Assembly: GCA_029941865.1 (NCBI GenBank)
Contig: JAPYTO010000002.1
Coordinates: forward strand, 19,889-83,888
Direction of reading: 5' to 3'
DNA: 64,000 bases
Source of the DNA: Fuerstiella sp.
GTDB lineage: Bacteria > Planctomycetota > Planctomycetia > Planctomycetales > Planctomycetaceae
Below the pieces are notes generated by a model. The model made no database searches. It was not told where the DNA came from and saw nothing but the letters and a program-made list of their open reading frames with translations. This document shows, in pieces, positions 30,798 through 39,330 of this stretch. How positions within the stretch are numbered: position 1 is the stretch's first letter; each line of letters starts with the position of its first letter. A program made the position numbers and the translations under genes.

Positions 30798-31780
30798 ATC
30801 TGCACCCATTGTTTCGTTCTGACAGATTCCAAAGCAGCCAGACACACTTTCAGAGTCTGCAGTGCCTCGTCCAGCGTGCAGGCGGGCAGAGCCTTGCCGT
30901 CGATCTGGTCAAGGAACGCGTCTGCCTGCCTGGCAAAGAGGTCGTCTCGCTCAAGAGTAAAATCGTTTTCTACCTGCCACGGACCATCTGGTTTGCTGGA
31001 CGAAAGCCACCGGCTGTGGTGGCCTTCAAATCTTGCGGCACCACGTTCACACACGATGGTCAGTCTGGATTCGCTCACGGGCTGATGCTGATTCAGACTG
31101 AATGAACCGAGAACGGCCTCGTGACGAGTGATGACGTGGACCGTGTCTTCCACGTTGACTCCGTCCAGAACACAGTGCTCCGCATCGGCCACCAAACGAG
31201 TCACCGGGCCCACGATCCATTCGGCGGTGTTCATCACGTGAGTCAGGGCATCCTGAATCGCTCCGCCGCCGGTTTCGTGTTTTTTGTAGTAGATGTCACG
31301 GTACGCCGGGCGGTAAAAGGGAAAGTGCTGTCCTCCCGTGTACACGACCTGTACCGGTCGACCAAAGTCCTGTCGGTCGAGAGCATTCTTCATTTCGACG
31401 AGTGCGGGATGTTGTCTCATCACGTAGGCAACGCTGACAGGCAGCTGTTGTCCATGGACCGCTGTCAGCAGGTCACCCACTCCGTCCACCGAAATACTCA
31501 GCGGCTTTTCAATCAGCGTAGCAATTCGACGTTCCACCAGCTGCTGTGCCATCGGCACATGCAATTGTGCAGGTGTACAAATCACGGCACCATCGAAACG
31601 TTCGGTTAATGCGTCGTCCAGCGATGCGAATGAATTGCTCAGACCGTACAAATCGCCAATTCGTTGACGCAAGTCATCGTTTGTTTCACACAGAACAACG
31701 TCAGCCCGTCCAGTCTTCTGAAAACATCGGACGTGGCGTTCACCAATGGACCCACCACCGATGATAAGAATCTGTTTCAT
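30794..31780 (-). CDS. Gfo/Idh/MocA-family oxidoreductase 2
   Basis: 328 residues. The Rossmann motif IIGGGSIGERH is at residues 6-16 and EKP follows near 93. The C-terminal half forms the beta-sheet substrate domain, with HETGGGAIQDALTH near the middle holding the conserved catalytic-type histidine. These enzymes oxidise or reduce sugars or inositols with NAD(P). As first gene of the operon with the SDR and the sialidase, a role in using or building an unusual glycosidic sugar is inferred. Upstream lies about 500 bases of non-coding DNA. Confidence 0.87.
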   Translation of the reverse strand: MKQILIIGGGSIGERHVRCFQKTGRADVVLCETNDDLRQRIGDLYGLSNSFASLDDALTERFDGAVICTPAQLHVPMAQQLVERRIATLIEKPLSISVDGVGDLLTAVHGQQLPVSVAYVMRQHPALVEMKNALDRQDFGRPVQVVYTGGQHFPFYRPAYRDIYYKKHETGGGAIQDALTHVMNTAEWIVGPVTRLVADAEHCVLDGVNVEDTVHVITRHEAVLGSFSLNQHQPVSESRLTIVCERGAARFEGHHSRWLSSSKPDGPWQVENDFTLERDDLFARQADAFLDQIDGKALPACTLDEALQTLKVCLAALESVRTKQWVQI

Positions 31781-32278
31781 TTAGTTTTCCAGCTTCCCGG
31801 CGCTGTCGCGTCTGATGCCGTGTCATTTCATGGATGGACTGAGGCTGTGCCGTCACTCAGAGCACGTTGCCGGGGACAATGGCACGAAGTCTGGAGAATC
31901 CTGTTGTATTCGGCAAACGAAGCGACGACAAACTTCAGTTGTCGGGTTTATGGGCGAAGAGAATGGCTGATGATGCTCTCGGATTTCAGTTTCCTGGCGG
32001 AAATCGATCCCGTTCACCATAATTGTCCGGTGAAGCTGAAATAGTCATAGGGTCTCAGGCATCTCTATCCAGATGCACAAGGCAATCGCAGCCATCACTT
32101 TCCGAGTGACGTCGCCACCAGTGAAAATAACAACATTTTCGGGCATCGTCACTTAGACAGTGATGGCAACCTTGACTCTTGTCAGGTGTATCAATCCGAT
32201 TGAGCGACCATGGTGGTGGCTCGAATCCCCGATTAATTGAAGTATTGTGACTTGAAAATCACATCAGGAGACCCGCAG
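31781..32278. other. Divergent intergenic region
   Basis: About 500 bases between the Gfo/Idh operon and the LTXXQ-like gene, so it should contain both promoters. No clear promoter boxes or repeats are visible. The phrase GGCTCGAATCCCC at about 32217 recalls a tRNA T-arm but no cloverleaf can be built around it. Confidence 0.4.
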
Positions 32279-32812
32279 ATGAAACTGTTTCGTAATTTGG
32301 TTTGTTTGTCGCTCATCGCCGTATTGGCTGGCAGTGTTGTGGCCGACGAAAAACAAAAGAAGGGCAAGCGAAAGGGCAACGCCAAAGCCCCAACCGCCAC
32401 ACAGCGTTTTGTTAAGGATCTGGAACTGACGGCTGATCAGAAGGAAAAAGTTGCAGCGATCGACAAGGAATTCGCGGCAAAGTTCAAGGATCTGGCAGCG
32501 AAGAGAAAGGCCATCCTCACCGCTGATCAGGTGAAGGCTCAGCGTGATGCTCAGAAGGCGGCCAGGGCCGCAGGCAAGACCGGAGCAGATGCTCGAAAAG
32601 CTGTTACCGGTGCCGTCAAACTGACGGACGAGCAGACGGCTAAGACCAAGGAAGTCCAGAAGGCTCAGCAGGCACTCACCGGTGCAATCGTTGCGTCTCT
32701 GAGGAAGGTTCTGACTGCTGAACAGCAGGAAAAACTTCCTAAGGCCCGTCGTGGTGGCAAAGGCAAAGGCGGAGCTGGAAAAGGCAAGAAGAAAAAGAAA
32801 GCCGCTGCTTAG
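32279..32812 (+). CDS. Small secreted Lys/Ala-rich LTXXQ-like protein
   Basis: 177 residues. A signal peptide (MKLFRNLVCLSLIAVLAGSV) ends near VVADEK. The body is helical and very rich in Lys and Ala, with LELTADQKEKVAAIDKEF near residue 45 and VLTAEQQEKL near 150, resembling the LTXXQ motifs of CpxP/Spy periplasmic chaperones. The C-terminus is a Gly/Lys run (GGKGKGGAGKGKKKKKAAA). ATCAGGAG seven bases before the ATG at 32279 fixes the start. A strong terminator follows at 33037. The role is inferred only from composition and motifs. Confidence 0.75.
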   Translation: MKLFRNLVCLSLIAVLAGSVVADEKQKKGKRKGNAKAPTATQRFVKDLELTADQKEKVAAIDKEFAAKFKDLAAKRKAILTADQVKAQRDAQKAARAAGKTGADARKAVTGAVKLTDEQTAKTKEVQKAQQALTGAIVASLRKVLTAEQQEKLPKARRGGKGKGGAGKGKKKKKAAA

Positions 32813-33036
32813 TGCTTTGTCACTATCAAAAGGGTGGGGTAAGCATCCTGCTTGCCGTGTGTTTCTCCCGATGAATCGCAAGCTGGAAGCTTACGCCACG
32901 AATCTGCAACCCAAAGACTTGACTGTGATAATGTACTAGCAGCGGAATCGGCTCGATGTGCACTCGATAAATGAGCGTGCAGAGCGGGTTGCAGAATGTT
33001 CCGGCGTTCTGTCATGCCTAAGAAGCATCAAAACAG

Positions 33037-33073
33037 AGCCCCGCGTTATCGGTTGGTAACGCGGGGCTTTTTC
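33037..33073 (+). terminator. Strong rho-independent terminator between convergent genes
   Basis: AGCCCCGCGTTA (33037-33048) pairs perfectly with TAACGCGGGGCT (33057-33068), loop of eight, followed by a T-run. On the other strand the stem is followed by CTGTTTTG, so it probably serves the LTXXQ-like gene and der in both directions. Confidence 0.85.
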
Positions 33074-33111
33074 CGTTTCGTTATGTCTGTTCAAGCTGTA
33101 GCAGCCTCAAC

Positions 33112-34587
33112 TCATTCCGCAGGTTGATCGCCAGCAGGTGCTGCGTCCGTTGCTGTCGAAACATCTGCGAGTGGTGTTGATTCGGTCGATTCGTCACCCA
33201 GGTCGTCAGTGTTCCGCAACTGAATATCCGGCAGGTCCTTATCAATGTCTTCGTTGCTGCGAGAACGCATGATCATGCGGATCGGGACTTCCTGAAAGGG
33301 TGACACTTCACGCAGAAAGCCCAGTAGGTAACGCTTCCACGATTCGTCGAACAGCTTTGGTTCGTTGCACTTGACCACAATCGTGGGCGGTGCCGTGGCG
33401 ACCTGAGTTGCATAATAAATCTTGGCCCGCTTGTTCTTGCGGTGCGCCGGCGGGTTCTTGTCGACAGCCATCTTCATAGCCCGGTTCAGTTTGCCCGTAC
33501 CCATTCGGGTCTGTGCCTGTTTGTAGATGGTTTGTGTGAGGTTCACCAGTTGCCGGATGTTGCGACCGTCTTTGGCCGTCAGGACGGCAATGGGGACATG
33601 CCGCATCGATGCGAACGATTTGACGAGATACTCGCCCCATTTTTCGATCGTCATTTCCTCTTCCTGGGCAAGATCCCATTTGTTGACGACAAAGACGCAG
33701 GGCTTGTGGTGTTTCGTGATTTCTTCCACAAGCTGCTTGTCGACTCGGGAGACCGTCTGCGTGGCGTCAAAGAACATCAATACGACGTCGGCTCGCCGAA
33801 TGCTTTTTTGAGCTCGCACCAGACCATAAAATTCGATGCTGTTTTCAAGGCTCTTCCGTTTGCGAACGCCCGGCGTGTCAATGGCCACAAAGGCACGGCC
33901 GTCAACGTCGAAGCGAATATCGATGCTGTCACGTGTTGTTCCTGCAATCTCGCTGACGATCACCCGTTCTTCCTGGGCCAGCTGATTAATGAACGTACTC
34001 TTGCCGACGTTCCGTCGCCCCACGATCGCCAGTCGCATTTCCGGCGGTTCGAACAGAGTCGCCCCTTCCTCATTCTCATCGTCGCGGGCTTCGGGAAGGT
34101 GTTCCGCAATTGCCTTCAGCAGGTCAGCACGATTACGATTGCCTGTCACGCTGGTGACGACCTGAGGCAGGTTCGCCAGTCGCAGAAAACCGCCGGCTTC
34201 GATATCCAGCTTTGACGAGTCACATTTATTGACGACCATCAGCATGGGTTTGTCGATGTGCCGCAGACGTTCGGCGACTTCCTGGTCCAGCGGAGTAATG
34301 CCGGCCTTCGCGTCCACGACAAACAGCAGCAGGTCACATTCCGCCAGCCCCACGTCGATCTGCCGCTCAATGTCATCGGACAGATCGTCGCTGTCCACGA
34401 TGCCGATGCCGCCCGTGTCGACCAGTTCGAAATACCGGTCCTTTTCGTGCATCATCCAGGTGACTCGGTCACGCGTGACCCCGGCCGTGGGATCCACAAC
34501 CGACAGCAACTTGCCCGCCATCCAGTTCAGCAGCGAGCTCTTCCCCACGTTCGGACGACCGACAATCGCCACTTTGGGAATACCCAT
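33112..34587 (-). CDS. der: Ribosome-assembly GTPase Der (EngA)
   Basis: 491 residues. Two tandem G domains are present: the first with GRPNVGKSS, DTGG and NKCD, the second with GRRNVGKST, DTPG and NKWD; a C-terminal KH-like domain follows (RAKIYYATQVATAPPTIVV). Der helps mature the 50S subunit in the cytoplasm. The frame is open to 34698, but family members start at MGIPKVAIVGRPN, here at 34587. The tail after the KH domain (about 40 residues, acidic and Thr/Ala-rich) is longer than in E. coli. Confidence 0.95.
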   Translation of the reverse strand: MGIPKVAIVGRPNVGKSSLLNWMAGKLLSVVDPTAGVTRDRVTWMMHEKDRYFELVDTGGIGIVDSDDLSDDIERQIDVGLAECDLLLFVVDAKAGITPLDQEVAERLRHIDKPMLMVVNKCDSSKLDIEAGGFLRLANLPQVVTSVTGNRNRADLLKAIAEHLPEARDDENEEGATLFEPPEMRLAIVGRRNVGKSTFINQLAQEERVIVSEIAGTTRDSIDIRFDVDGRAFVAIDTPGVRKRKSLENSIEFYGLVRAQKSIRRADVVLMFFDATQTVSRVDKQLVEEITKHHKPCVFVVNKWDLAQEEEMTIEKWGEYLVKSFASMRHVPIAVLTAKDGRNIRQLVNLTQTIYKQAQTRMGTGKLNRAMKMAVDKNPPAHRKNKRAKIYYATQVATAPPTIVVKCNEPKLFDESWKRYLLGFLREVSPFQEVPIRMIMRSRSNEDIDKDLPDIQLRNTDDLGDESTESTPLADVSTATDAAPAGDQPAE

Positions 34588-34986
34588 GATGCTAAACCCT
34601 GTTCTGAAAAGGAGGCACGTGCCTCGGACGGTGCGAGCTGACGCTCGAAAATCCAGACCTGCTTCGGAAGTGTTCGCAAATCCGTTGGCAGACGACACAC
34701 GGCTTGCCGGAAATGTCTCAATTCTGTCTGTACGGAGGACAGGAAGGCATCTTAATGCTCTGCTGGAAGTGTCCGGCGATTCGCCGACAAGTCGGGCAGA
34801 TTACACAGCGAAAAGCGGAATCGTTAGAGAGAAGATGCCATTTCCCATGAGTTACTCGCGATTTCCACAGGGAATTACGTGATGAGGTGACGAAGTTGGC
34901 TGCAGCGAGATTGGACTACGGACGCTGCAGCCATTACCCTTGTACTGCATCTGACAGGCTGTTGTTCTTTTTTTGGGAGTGAATGC
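34588..34986. other. Divergent intergenic region upstream of der
   Basis: 399 bases between der and the plus-strand lipoprotein gene. No repeats, hairpins or convincing promoter boxes were seen; a T-run lies just before the ribosome-binding site at about 34975. Confidence 0.4.
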
Positions 34987-35394
34987 GTGCAGCGACAGTC
35001 AGTTCTGGTTTTATGGATCGGGTGGTTGATAATAGTCAGCGTCGGGTGTGGCGACGATGAGGGCTCGGTACGTCTTCCACTGTCAGGGATGGTGTTGTCA
35101 GCAGACATTCCGGAGAACCTGCAGGGAACCGTTTCCCTGATGCCGGAGGGTGAAACGAAGGGGCCGGCAGCCAACGGTATTATTCAGAACGGTTGGTACG
35201 AGTTCACGACCGAGGACGGGCCGGTCGCCGGTCAGCATCGCGTGCTGATCGACGTGGAGCCACCGCGGGGGAAAATGGACACGGCCGCTCAGCAATCACG
35301 GCTGGAGTGGAAATTTGAATTTCATATTACCATACCGTCGGAGCCTCCATATGAATATGACTTTCCGTTGGTTCGGGACAGCGCCGACGAGTAG
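34987..35394 (+). CDS. Small lipoprotein paired with DUF1559 gene 2
   Basis: 135 residues from GTG, with GGGAG seven bases upstream. The signal sequence ends in [12 protein letters not shown], a lipobox-like cysteine. The rest ([20 protein letters not shown] onward) looks like a small beta-sandwich of the carboxypeptidase-regulatory type, as in the lipoprotein at 25611. It ends 28 bases before the DUF1559 gene, so they are one operon. The function is unknown; a shared outer-membrane or periplasmic role with the pseudopilin-like partner is inferred from the repeated pairing. Confidence 0.75.
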   Translation: MQRQSVLVLWIGWLIIVSVGCGDDEGSVRLPLSGMVLSADIPENLQGTVSLMPEGETKGPAANGIIQNGWYEFTTEDGPVAGQHRVLIDVEPPRGKMDTAAQQSRLEWKFEFHITIPSEPPYEYDFPLVRDSADE

Positions 35395-35422
35395 TTCTGC
35401 CGGACAGGATGCTGCACTCCCA

Positions 35423-36322
35423 ATGTGGCGCAGCCGTCGCGGTCAGCGCGGCTTCACATTGATTGAACTATTGGTGGTGATCGCCGTCATCGGAATTCTG
35501 GTGGCACTCCTGCTGCCGGCCGTTCAGCAGGCGCGAGCTGCCGCACGGCGCACGCAGTGCAAAAATAATCTGAAACAGATTGGGCTGGCGTTCCACAACT
35601 ATCACGACGTTCACAACGTGCTGCCCATGGGCAGCAGCAGCGAAACTGCTGTTGGGTCATGGGGCATGACGGCGCACGTTTTGCCATATCTCGAACTGGG
35701 AAACACGTATCAGCTGATCGACTTCGAAAACAGCGGTTGCTGCACGGCCGTCAAACTTCTGCAGAATGCCACGCCCTCGCAGCCAGACCCGTCGTCGAAC
35801 CCGATTAACGTTTTCTATTGTCCGGACGATTTCAACTCAAATATTCAGCTGTTAAGTGGCCCGACCGGCCCCAGTCCCAACACCTACGATTGCGGCCTGC
35901 TGTTTTCGGGCGACTACATGGGCGTGAGCGGTATTACAGAAGGAAACCCTGGCTGTTCAGGGATTATCGACGGAAAGGGGACGTTTTATTCGATGAGTAA
36001 AACGCGGTTTCGCGATTTCACGGATGGTACGTCACAAACCATGATTATTGGCGAACGTGGAATCCCGAGTGACATCGGATGGGGCTGGTACCTGTGCGGT
36101 GGCACGGAATGCGAACACTACATCAGCACGGAACGGGGGCTGAGTGCCGGAAAAAATGTGCCGTCCTGGCAGGGAACGCTGCGTCGATTCTGGAGCTGGC
36201 ACCACGGCGGCGCTCACTTCATCATGGGCGACGGTTCCGTGCAGTTCTTCAGCTACAGCATGGACTTCGACACCTTCCGCAATCTGTCCACCCGAAACGG
36301 TGGTGAGGTTGTTTCGTTTTGA
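35423..36322 (+). CDS. DUF1559 pseudopilin-like protein 2
   Basis: 299 residues from the ATG at 35423, giving a short basic leader ([10 protein letters not shown]) and the [19 protein letters not shown] segment expected of a prepilin; an earlier ATG at 35351 would overlap the lipoprotein gene and make an overlong leader. The body carries [20 protein letters not shown], cysteines that may pair, and the C-terminal [17 protein letters not shown] word. It belongs to the same planctomycete-expanded family as the protein at 26364. Confidence 0.92.
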   Translation: MWRSRRGQRGFTLIELLVVIAVIGILVALLLPAVQQARAAARRTQCKNNLKQIGLAFHNYHDVHNVLPMGSSSETAVGSWGMTAHVLPYLELGNTYQLIDFENSGCCTAVKLLQNATPSQPDPSSNPINVFYCPDDFNSNIQLLSGPTGPSPNTYDCGLLFSGDYMGVSGITEGNPGCSGIIDGKGTFYSMSKTRFRDFTDGTSQTMIIGERGIPSDIGWGWYLCGGTECEHYISTERGLSAGKNVPSWQGTLRRFWSWHHGGAHFIMGDGSVQFFSYSMDFDTFRNLSTRNGGEVVSF

Positions 36323-36448
36323 GACTGCCAGCACCTCTATCGGCACCAGGGACATGATCGCGGCTCAGGAAATGTGACTCGATCCTGGCCGGCATGTCTC
36401 TACGAAGTTCCTGCCTTGCCAGACAGGTTCGCTGTTACCGATTGTCAG

Positions 36449-36456
36449 AAAGGAAA
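36449..36456 (+). promoter_or_regulatory. Shine-Dalgarno pointing to a TTG start of sulfatase 1
   Basis: AAAGGAAA lies a few bases before TTG at 36461. The in-frame ATG at 36374 would put 29 residues in front of the signal peptide. Confidence 0.6.
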
Positions 36457-36460
36457 TTCT

Positions 36461-38221
36461 TTGACCAGTCTGTTCACCCGGTTCTTCGTGTTTGTGACTT
36501 TCATTGTCGTTCTAACACAAAGCTGTGCAACGATCGGTGTCGCAGCAGAGAATCAGCACCCGAATGTGCTGTTCATTGCCGTGGACGATCTGCGTCCATC
36601 AATCCGCTGTTATGGCGACCAGCATGCCATCACTCCAAACATCGATCGGCTTGCCGAACGTGGCGTGCTTTTTGATCGGGCACATTGCCAGGTGGCAGTC
36701 TGCAACCCGTCACGCGCCAGCCTGATGACGGGTCTTCGTCCGGACAAACTGGGTGTCTGGACTCTGCCGATTCACTTTCGGGAAGCGCTGCCCGCTGCCG
36801 TGACACTGCCGCAGTGGTTTCGCCGGTTCGGTTACACGGCCGTAAGTCACGGAAAAATCTATCATAACCCAACTCCGGATCCACAGTCATGGAGTGAACC
36901 CATTCGATCCTTGCCTCGTCTGAAGTCGGCCTACCCGGAGGGCACACGGCAACATATTCGAGAAGTTCAGCAGGCACTGCCAAAGAACGACTGGCGAAAA
37001 AACAATCTGCGAGGTCCCAGCACGGCTGCTCCCGAGATCGACGACAACCAGCTTGTGGACGGCGCACGAACGGACATGGTGATCGAGGATCTGCGGCGAT
37101 TGGGCAAAGACGAGGCACCGTTCTTTCTGGCAATGGGATACATCCGGCCCCATCTGGCGTGGATTGCACCGAAAAAGTACTGGGATCTGCACGACCCGGC
37201 CACGCTGCCCGTGCTCACCGACAGAACTGTCACTGCGAATACGCCGCCCTACGCGCTGTCGAACAGCTACGAAATGACTCACTATGTCGATCTGATCGAC
37301 TTCCCGAAACCGTGGGATGAACAGAGGGTTGCCGACGAACGGGCTCGACACCTCATGCACGCGTACTACGCCTGCGTGACGTACATCGATGCTCAGATCG
37401 GTCGTCTGCTGGATGCGTTGGACGAAGAAGGTCTGGCTGACAACACGATTGTTGTTCTGTGGAGCGACCATGGCTGGAAGCTTGGCGAATTCAACGGCTG
37501 GGGCAAGATGACCAACTACGAAATTGATACTCGCGTGCCGCTGATTATTTCGGCACCCGGTCTACAGACGGCCGGAAAACGATCAGGCGAACTGGCCGAA
37601 CTGCTCGACCTGTACCCGACGCTCTGCGAGCTGGCCGGAATTGATACGCCGGATTTTGTTGATGGAACCAGCCTGGTGCCGAATCTGAAAGACGTCGACC
37701 TTCACGTCAATGATGCAGCATTCAGCCAGTACTATCGCAATTTCGAAGGCCGTGAATACATGGGCTACGCCATTCGCACCGATGAATACCGTTTTGTGGA
37801 ATGGCGAGACTTCAGCACCGGAGATGTGACTGCACGGGAACTGTACGACCATCAGGCCGATCACTCGGAATCCGTCAATCTTGCAGAATCCGCGCCGCAG
37901 GAGCTTATTAGTCGTCTCACGGCTAAGCTGTTGGAATCGCACCCACGCAAGGCGCTGACGATGACACCTCCTGTGCATTCGAATCCGAATCAGCCGCGGC
38001 TAAGGGCCGATATCTCGTTTTCGAACAACACAGAAATGACGGTCATGGTCTTTCCAATTACGCCCAAAGGTCGCCGTGGGCGAGTGAAAACTCTTGGTCC
38101 CGGCGAAGCTGTCACAATCAAGGCTCGCATCGGCGGCGTTTACGTGGTTGAGAGCAAAGACGGATCGATTCACCAGATTCACTCACCATCGATGCCTCCC
38201 CGCACCATTGTGCTTGAGTGA
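36461..38221 (+). CDS. Secreted sulfatase 1 (iduronate-2-sulfatase-like)
   Basis: 586 residues from a TTG start. A signal peptide (SLFTRFFVFVTFIVVLTQS) precedes NVLFIAVDDLR, where the two aspartates bind calcium. The formylglycine motif is C81-N-P-S-R85, so a maturation enzyme would convert Cys81. Later words such as GYIRPHLAWIAPKKYWDLHD and WSDHGWKLGEF match the iduronate-2-sulfatase branch of type I sulfatases. The last 70 residues form an extra C-terminal part. It probably acts in the periplasm or outside on sulfated polysaccharide; the substrate is inference. A bidirectional terminator follows. Confidence 0.9.
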   Translation: MTSLFTRFFVFVTFIVVLTQSCATIGVAAENQHPNVLFIAVDDLRPSIRCYGDQHAITPNIDRLAERGVLFDRAHCQVAVCNPSRASLMTGLRPDKLGVWTLPIHFREALPAAVTLPQWFRRFGYTAVSHGKIYHNPTPDPQSWSEPIRSLPRLKSAYPEGTRQHIREVQQALPKNDWRKNNLRGPSTAAPEIDDNQLVDGARTDMVIEDLRRLGKDEAPFFLAMGYIRPHLAWIAPKKYWDLHDPATLPVLTDRTVTANTPPYALSNSYEMTHYVDLIDFPKPWDEQRVADERARHLMHAYYACVTYIDAQIGRLLDALDEEGLADNTIVVLWSDHGWKLGEFNGWGKMTNYEIDTRVPLIISAPGLQTAGKRSGELAELLDLYPTLCELAGIDTPDFVDGTSLVPNLKDVDLHVNDAAFSQYYRNFEGREYMGYAIRTDEYRFVEWRDFSTGDVTARELYDHQADHSESVNLAESAPQELISRLTAKLLESHPRKALTMTPPVHSNPNQPRLRADISFSNNTEMTVMVFPITPKGRRGRVKTLGPGEAVTIKARIGGVYVVESKDGSIHQIHSPSMPPRTIVLE

Positions 38222-38265
38222 TTGGAATTCATCATCAACCCATGTCGGGTCCGCTGCGCAAAAAA

Positions 38266-38302
38266 AACGCGACACCGGTCAGACCCGGCGTCGCGTTGTT
38301 TT
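38266..38302 (+). terminator. Bidirectional rho-independent terminator
   Basis: AACGCGAC-A-CCGG (38266-38278) pairs with CCGG-C-GTCGCGTT (38285-38297) around a six-base loop, with a T-rich tail on the plus strand and an A-run before the stem that becomes a T-run on the minus strand. It sits between convergent genes and can serve both. Confidence 0.8.
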
Positions 38303-38325
38303 TGAGATAAACGGTGTCATCTATA

Positions 38326-38410
38326 CAGCGTCAGTTCTGTATAGAGGTGTGCCACTGGCTCCGCCAGTGCCTTGAGGCTCTCACTAAACACTGGCAAAGC
38401 CAGTGGCACA
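38326..38410. repeat. Dispersed CACTGG repeat, intact copy B
   Basis: Starts CAGCGTCAGTTCTGT, contains CCACTGGCTCCGCCAGTG (a near-perfect palindrome), CCTTGAGGCTCTCACTAAA and CACTGGCAAAGCCAGTGGCAC (a second palindrome). Related copies lie at 8950, 48533 and 49487. Confidence 0.75.
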
Positions 38411-38437
38411 ATTGCTTATACCGTCACCGGCAATCGA

Positions 38438-38995
38438 CTAGAGGATCTTCTTGAGATCCGCGATGACAGCTGCTGTATTCAGGTCGTTGACATCAGACAC
38501 TGAGAAGTTGGCTTTAACACCCAAGCCGCTGGCCAGAATGATTGTCACTTCAGCTTTGGGGCTGATACCGTAGTTGTCAGGGCCATTTTCAAATTCGTTA
38601 GGAACGACAAACGGCACGTTGGTAGCCTTGCTGGTTTTTGCAAGTTTTTTGGCTGCATCGGACAGTTCGTCCTTGTCTTCACCAAGCACGTTTACGAACG
38701 CCGTCAGCTTGGAGTCTTTGTTCTTCGCGATGGCCTTGTCGATCAGCTGTACCAGTTCGATAACGCGTTTGTCGGTTGAACGGGTGAAGATAACCACTTG
38801 TGGCTTGGCACCATTGCGACAGCGATAGCAAAGGTTCTTGCCTTCTGCCACGCCATCTGTTTCGGCACCGGCACACTTGGTCACGTAGAACGCTCCAAGT
38901 GAGTCTCCGGTCTGAGGACCGCTCTTGACTGCTTCACCTGCGGTAACAGCCGAGGCGACTGTCAAAATCATTCCAAATGCGAAAAAGTTCTTCAC
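38438..38995 (-). CDS. Secreted thioredoxin-fold-like protein with a CYRC motif
   Basis: 185 residues from GTG with AAAGGAG six bases upstream. A signal peptide (MKNFFAFGMILTVASAVTA) is followed by a domain beginning GDSLGAFYVTKCAGAETDG. The motif NLCYRCRNGAKPQVVIFTR places a Cys-x-x-Cys at the start of a strand-helix as in thioredoxin-like folds, followed by an LDKAI-type helix and NVPFVVP near residue 127, where thioredoxins have a cis-proline. I infer a periplasmic redox or metal-binding protein of a family seen in planctomycetes. The neighbours give no partner. Confidence 0.65.
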   Translation of the reverse strand: MKNFFAFGMILTVASAVTAGEAVKSGPQTGDSLGAFYVTKCAGAETDGVAEGKNLCYRCRNGAKPQVVIFTRSTDKRVIELVQLIDKAIAKNKDSKLTAFVNVLGEDKDELSDAAKKLAKTSKATNVPFVVPNEFENGPDNYGISPKAEVTIILASGLGVKANFSVSDVNDLNTAAVIADLKKIL

Positions 38996-39001
38996 GAATT
39001 G

Positions 39002-39008
39002 CTCCTTT
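39002..39008 (-). promoter_or_regulatory. Shine-Dalgarno of the CYRC protein (GTG start)
   Basis: AAAGGAG on the minus strand six bases before GTG at 38995. The region from 39009 to 39330 upstream, shared with the divergent propeller gene, shows only one weak hairpin near 39090-39125 (TGATCAGCGGTCGTCGCTGATCGAC). Confidence 0.7.
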
Positions 39009-39330
39009 CAAGGGGCGGGCGGGAATTCTGTGCGTCAAAGCACAACGGGGATGGTCGTTGAGGGAAAACGTTTCGACTGACCGTCATAGGTCTTGATCAG
39101 CGGTCGTCGCTGATCGACAATATAAACCACCGACCTCGCTGTCGGTCTCGCAGAATCTTACCGGGTTCCGGAATTGGATAAAAGTGACCAGGATTACATA
39201 ACACTGCACCTTGCTCCAATTGCTGAAAAGAATGAATCCGGCGTTCCCACCCCACGAATTGCACACCTCACGCGGCCATTGAGTTTCCCGGCCGCGTTTC
39301 TTCCGTCTCGAACGTCGAACAGGACATCGC

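Noticed and set aside
32211..32240. tRNA-like T-arm word GGCTCGAATCCCC
   Set aside because: No acceptor stem, anticodon arm or CCA end can be placed around it.
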